A stretch of 64,000 nt of DNA, from the NCBI GenBank assembly GCA_046347045.1, contig JAXMGX010000007.1, positions 62,001 to 126,000 of the forward strand. Direction: 5' to 3'. Below, piece by piece: positions 62,650 to 64,000 of the stretch (the stretch's first letter is position 1; the number at the start of each line of letters is the position of its first letter). The notes below the pieces were generated by a model. It worked only from the letters and a program-made list of their open reading frames with translations. It did no database searches and had not been told where the DNA came from. The position numbers were made by a program, and so were the translations under genes. The stretch comes from ZC4RG30 sp046347045 (lineage in GTDB: Bacteria; Pseudomonadota; Gammaproteobacteria; Steroidobacterales; Steroidobacteraceae).

Positions 62650-64000
62650 TCAGCCGGCCAGTGTCAGGCGCGGGGCGATGATGGTGCGTTCGGTCTCGAC
62701 CACTTCGGATTCGGGCATGGGCCGGCCGAGGTAGTAGCCCTGGGCGTAGTGGCAGCCCAGCGACTGCAGGATGGCCAGCTGTTCGGCGGTTTCGACGCCC
62801 TCGCCCACGCTGCACTTGCCCAGGTTCTCCACCAGCGTGATGGTGGCGTGGATCACCGCCAGCGTATCGGGGCCAGCCGACAGCCCATTGATGAACGAGC
62901 GGTCGATCTTGATGACGTCGAAGGGGTAGTCGCGCAGGCAGCCCAGCGACGAAGTGCCGGTGCCGAAGTCATCCATCGCCAGGCGCACGCCGATCTCGCG
63001 CAGCTGGTGCATCAGCGCCAGCGACGCCTCCGGATCGCGCATCACCTCGCGCTCCGTGACTTCGATCTGCAGGCTCTGCGGCGGCAGCCCCGCGGCATCG
63101 AGCGCCTCGCGCACGCAGTTGAGCAGCCGCTGCCCCTGCCCGAGTTCGGCGCGCGAGACGTTGACGCTGACCACGCGTGGCGCCTTCTCCGGATCCATCT
63201 TCTGCCAGCGCGCCAGCGCCAGGCAGCTTTCGCGCATAACCCACTCGCCCACGGGCACGATCAGGCCGGATTCCTCGGCCAGCGGCACGAACTCGGCCGG
63301 CGATATGTGTCCCAGCGTGGGATGCTTCCAGCGGATCAGCGCCTCCACCGACGAACGCTTGCCGGTGTCCAGCTCGACGATGGGCTGGTAGACCAGCGAC
63401 AACTGCGGCGTGCCCAGTGCCTCGCGCAGGCTGGATTCGATGGTGAGGTTGCGCGTGAGGCGGGTGTGCATGGCATCGGTGAAGTACACCGAGCAGGCGC
63501 GGCCGGCGCGCTTGGCCTCGTACATCGCCAGATCGGCATTGCGCACCACGGTGGCGGCATCCTCGACACCGGTTTCGCTGACCACGATGCCGACGCTGGC
63601 GGTGGAGTGCACATCGCGGCCGTGGATGCGATAGGCCTGCGACAGCGACTGCAGCAGCCGGTCGGCGATGCGGCCGGCGTCCTCGGGCCGTTCGATGTCG
63701 TTCAGCAGGATCAGGAACTCGTCGCCGCCGAAGCGGGCGATCTGGTTGCCGGAGCCGGGCGCACCATCGCTGTTGCGCATCGACCGGCGCAGGCGTTCGG
63801 TGATCAGCACCAGGAGCTCATCGCCCGCTGCATGGCCCATGGCATCGTTGACCACCTTGAAGCGGTCGAAATCCAGGAACAGCACCGCGAGCATCTTCTG
63901 CGTGCCGCCGCGCACGCGCTCGATGGCTTCCTTCAGCCGCTCCATGAACTGCAGCCGGTTGGCGAGGCCGGTGAGCCGGTCGCAGCGCGCCGCATCGGCC
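62650..64000 (-). CDS. GGDEF-EAL protein (N-terminus beyond window edge)
   Basis: 450 codons are visible and the frame is open at base 64000. The GGDEF domain starts at the edge (DRLTGLANRLQFMERLKEA), keeps FGGDEFLIL and DLAMYEAKRAGR, and leads to an EAL domain with SVEALIRW, EVTEREVMRD, DDFGTGTSSLGCLR, KIDRSFINGL and GEGVETAEQLA. Both active-site signatures are intact, so cyclase and phosphodiesterase activity are possible. The missing N-terminus would hold the sensor. It ends 67 bp from the sigma gene start on the same strand. Confidence 0.94.
   Translation of the reverse strand, partial: ADAARCDRLTGLANRLQFMERLKEAIERVRGGTQKMLAVLFLDFDRFKVVNDAMGHAAGDELLVLITERLRRSMRNSDGAPGSGNQIARFGGDEFLILLNDIERPEDAGRIADRLLQSLSQAYRIHGRDVHSTASVGIVVSETGVEDAATVVRNADLAMYEAKRAGRACSVYFTDAMHTRLTRNLTIESSLREALGTPQLSLVYQPIVELDTGKRSSVEALIRWKHPTLGHISPAEFVPLAEESGLIVPVGEWVMRESCLALARWQKMDPEKAPRVVSVNVSRAELGQGQRLLNCVREALDAAGLPPQSLQIEVTEREVMRDPEASLALMHQLREIGVRLAMDDFGTGTSSLGCLRDYPFDVIKIDRSFINGLSAGPDTLAVIHATITLVENLGKCSVGEGVETAEQLAILQSLGCHYAQGYYLGRPMPESEVVETERTIIAPRLTLAG

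Overview
The window is a gene-dense, GC-rich stretch of bacterial chromosome with no tRNA or rRNA gene, insertion sequence, prophage or CRISPR array that I could see. The gene set (priA-argS-SPOR order, E. coli-type gshA and ilvA, GlnB/GlnK-like PII protein, FecI/FecR/TonB-receptor signalling, DUF4252 beside an ECF sigma factor) points to a gammaproteobacterium, probably of the Xanthomonadales/Nevskiales/Steroidobacter side. That placement is inference. No gap between genes exceeds about 300 bases.

Layout. 1-7032: a TonB-dependent receptor (cut by the window edge) diverges from an ECF sigma / FecR anti-sigma / STN-type TonB receptor operon, a cell-surface signalling system. 7045-12766: a double-length UvrA and a small zinc-ribbon protein. 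12804-17518: a protein with two SPOR-like modules whose leader carries a convincing c-di-GMP-I (GEMM) riboswitch aptamer, directly downstream of a GGDEF-EAL protein. 17615-19722: a TIP30-like reductase divergent from a TPR/TonB-C periplasmic protein.

19726-30897 is the most interesting region: ten co-oriented, mostly overlapping genes encoding three lipoproteins, a transmembrane Ser/Thr kinase, an FHA-PEGA-SUMF1 protein, a 68-residue membrane peptide, an FHA protein, two membrane-anchored von Willebrand A proteins that share an unusual SFxDCICCGFGA anchor, and a fourth lipoprotein. It resembles the threonine-phosphorylation module of type VI secretion (PpkA/Fha/TagQ/TagR), but no secretion genes are present. 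The genes just upstream on the same strand (ilvB, a truncated alpha/beta hydrolase, a coiled-coil FHA protein, ilvA, a PGPGW membrane protein) continue the same run, and the FHA protein overlaps ilvA.

36620-39776: ilvN lies head-to-head with ilvB instead of in the same operon. A PII gene follows with a near-perfect sigma-54 promoter, then a secreted metzincin with a GlyGly-CTERM-like tail. 39813-46443: gshA diverges from a thiolase / dienelactone hydrolase / ferrochelatase / VOC operon, followed by a stand-alone receiver, a PRC-barrel protein and a basic DUF6496 protein. 46585-54738: PQQ-type sugar dehydrogenase and hybrid histidine kinase, acetyl-CoA synthetase, a PolA-type 5'-3' exonuclease with an HNH protein, and a medium-chain reductase. 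54772-60989: an S41 protease divergent from priA, then argS and an FtsN-like SPOR gene. 61056-64000: an ECF sigma / membrane anti-sigma / DUF4252 operon and a second GGDEF-EAL protein cut by the right edge.

Taken together the window is rich in signal transduction (c-di-GMP enzymes and riboswitch, Ser/Thr phosphorylation with FHA readers, two ECF systems, a hybrid kinase) placed among housekeeping genes for amino-acid, glutathione, haem and acetate metabolism and for DNA repair.
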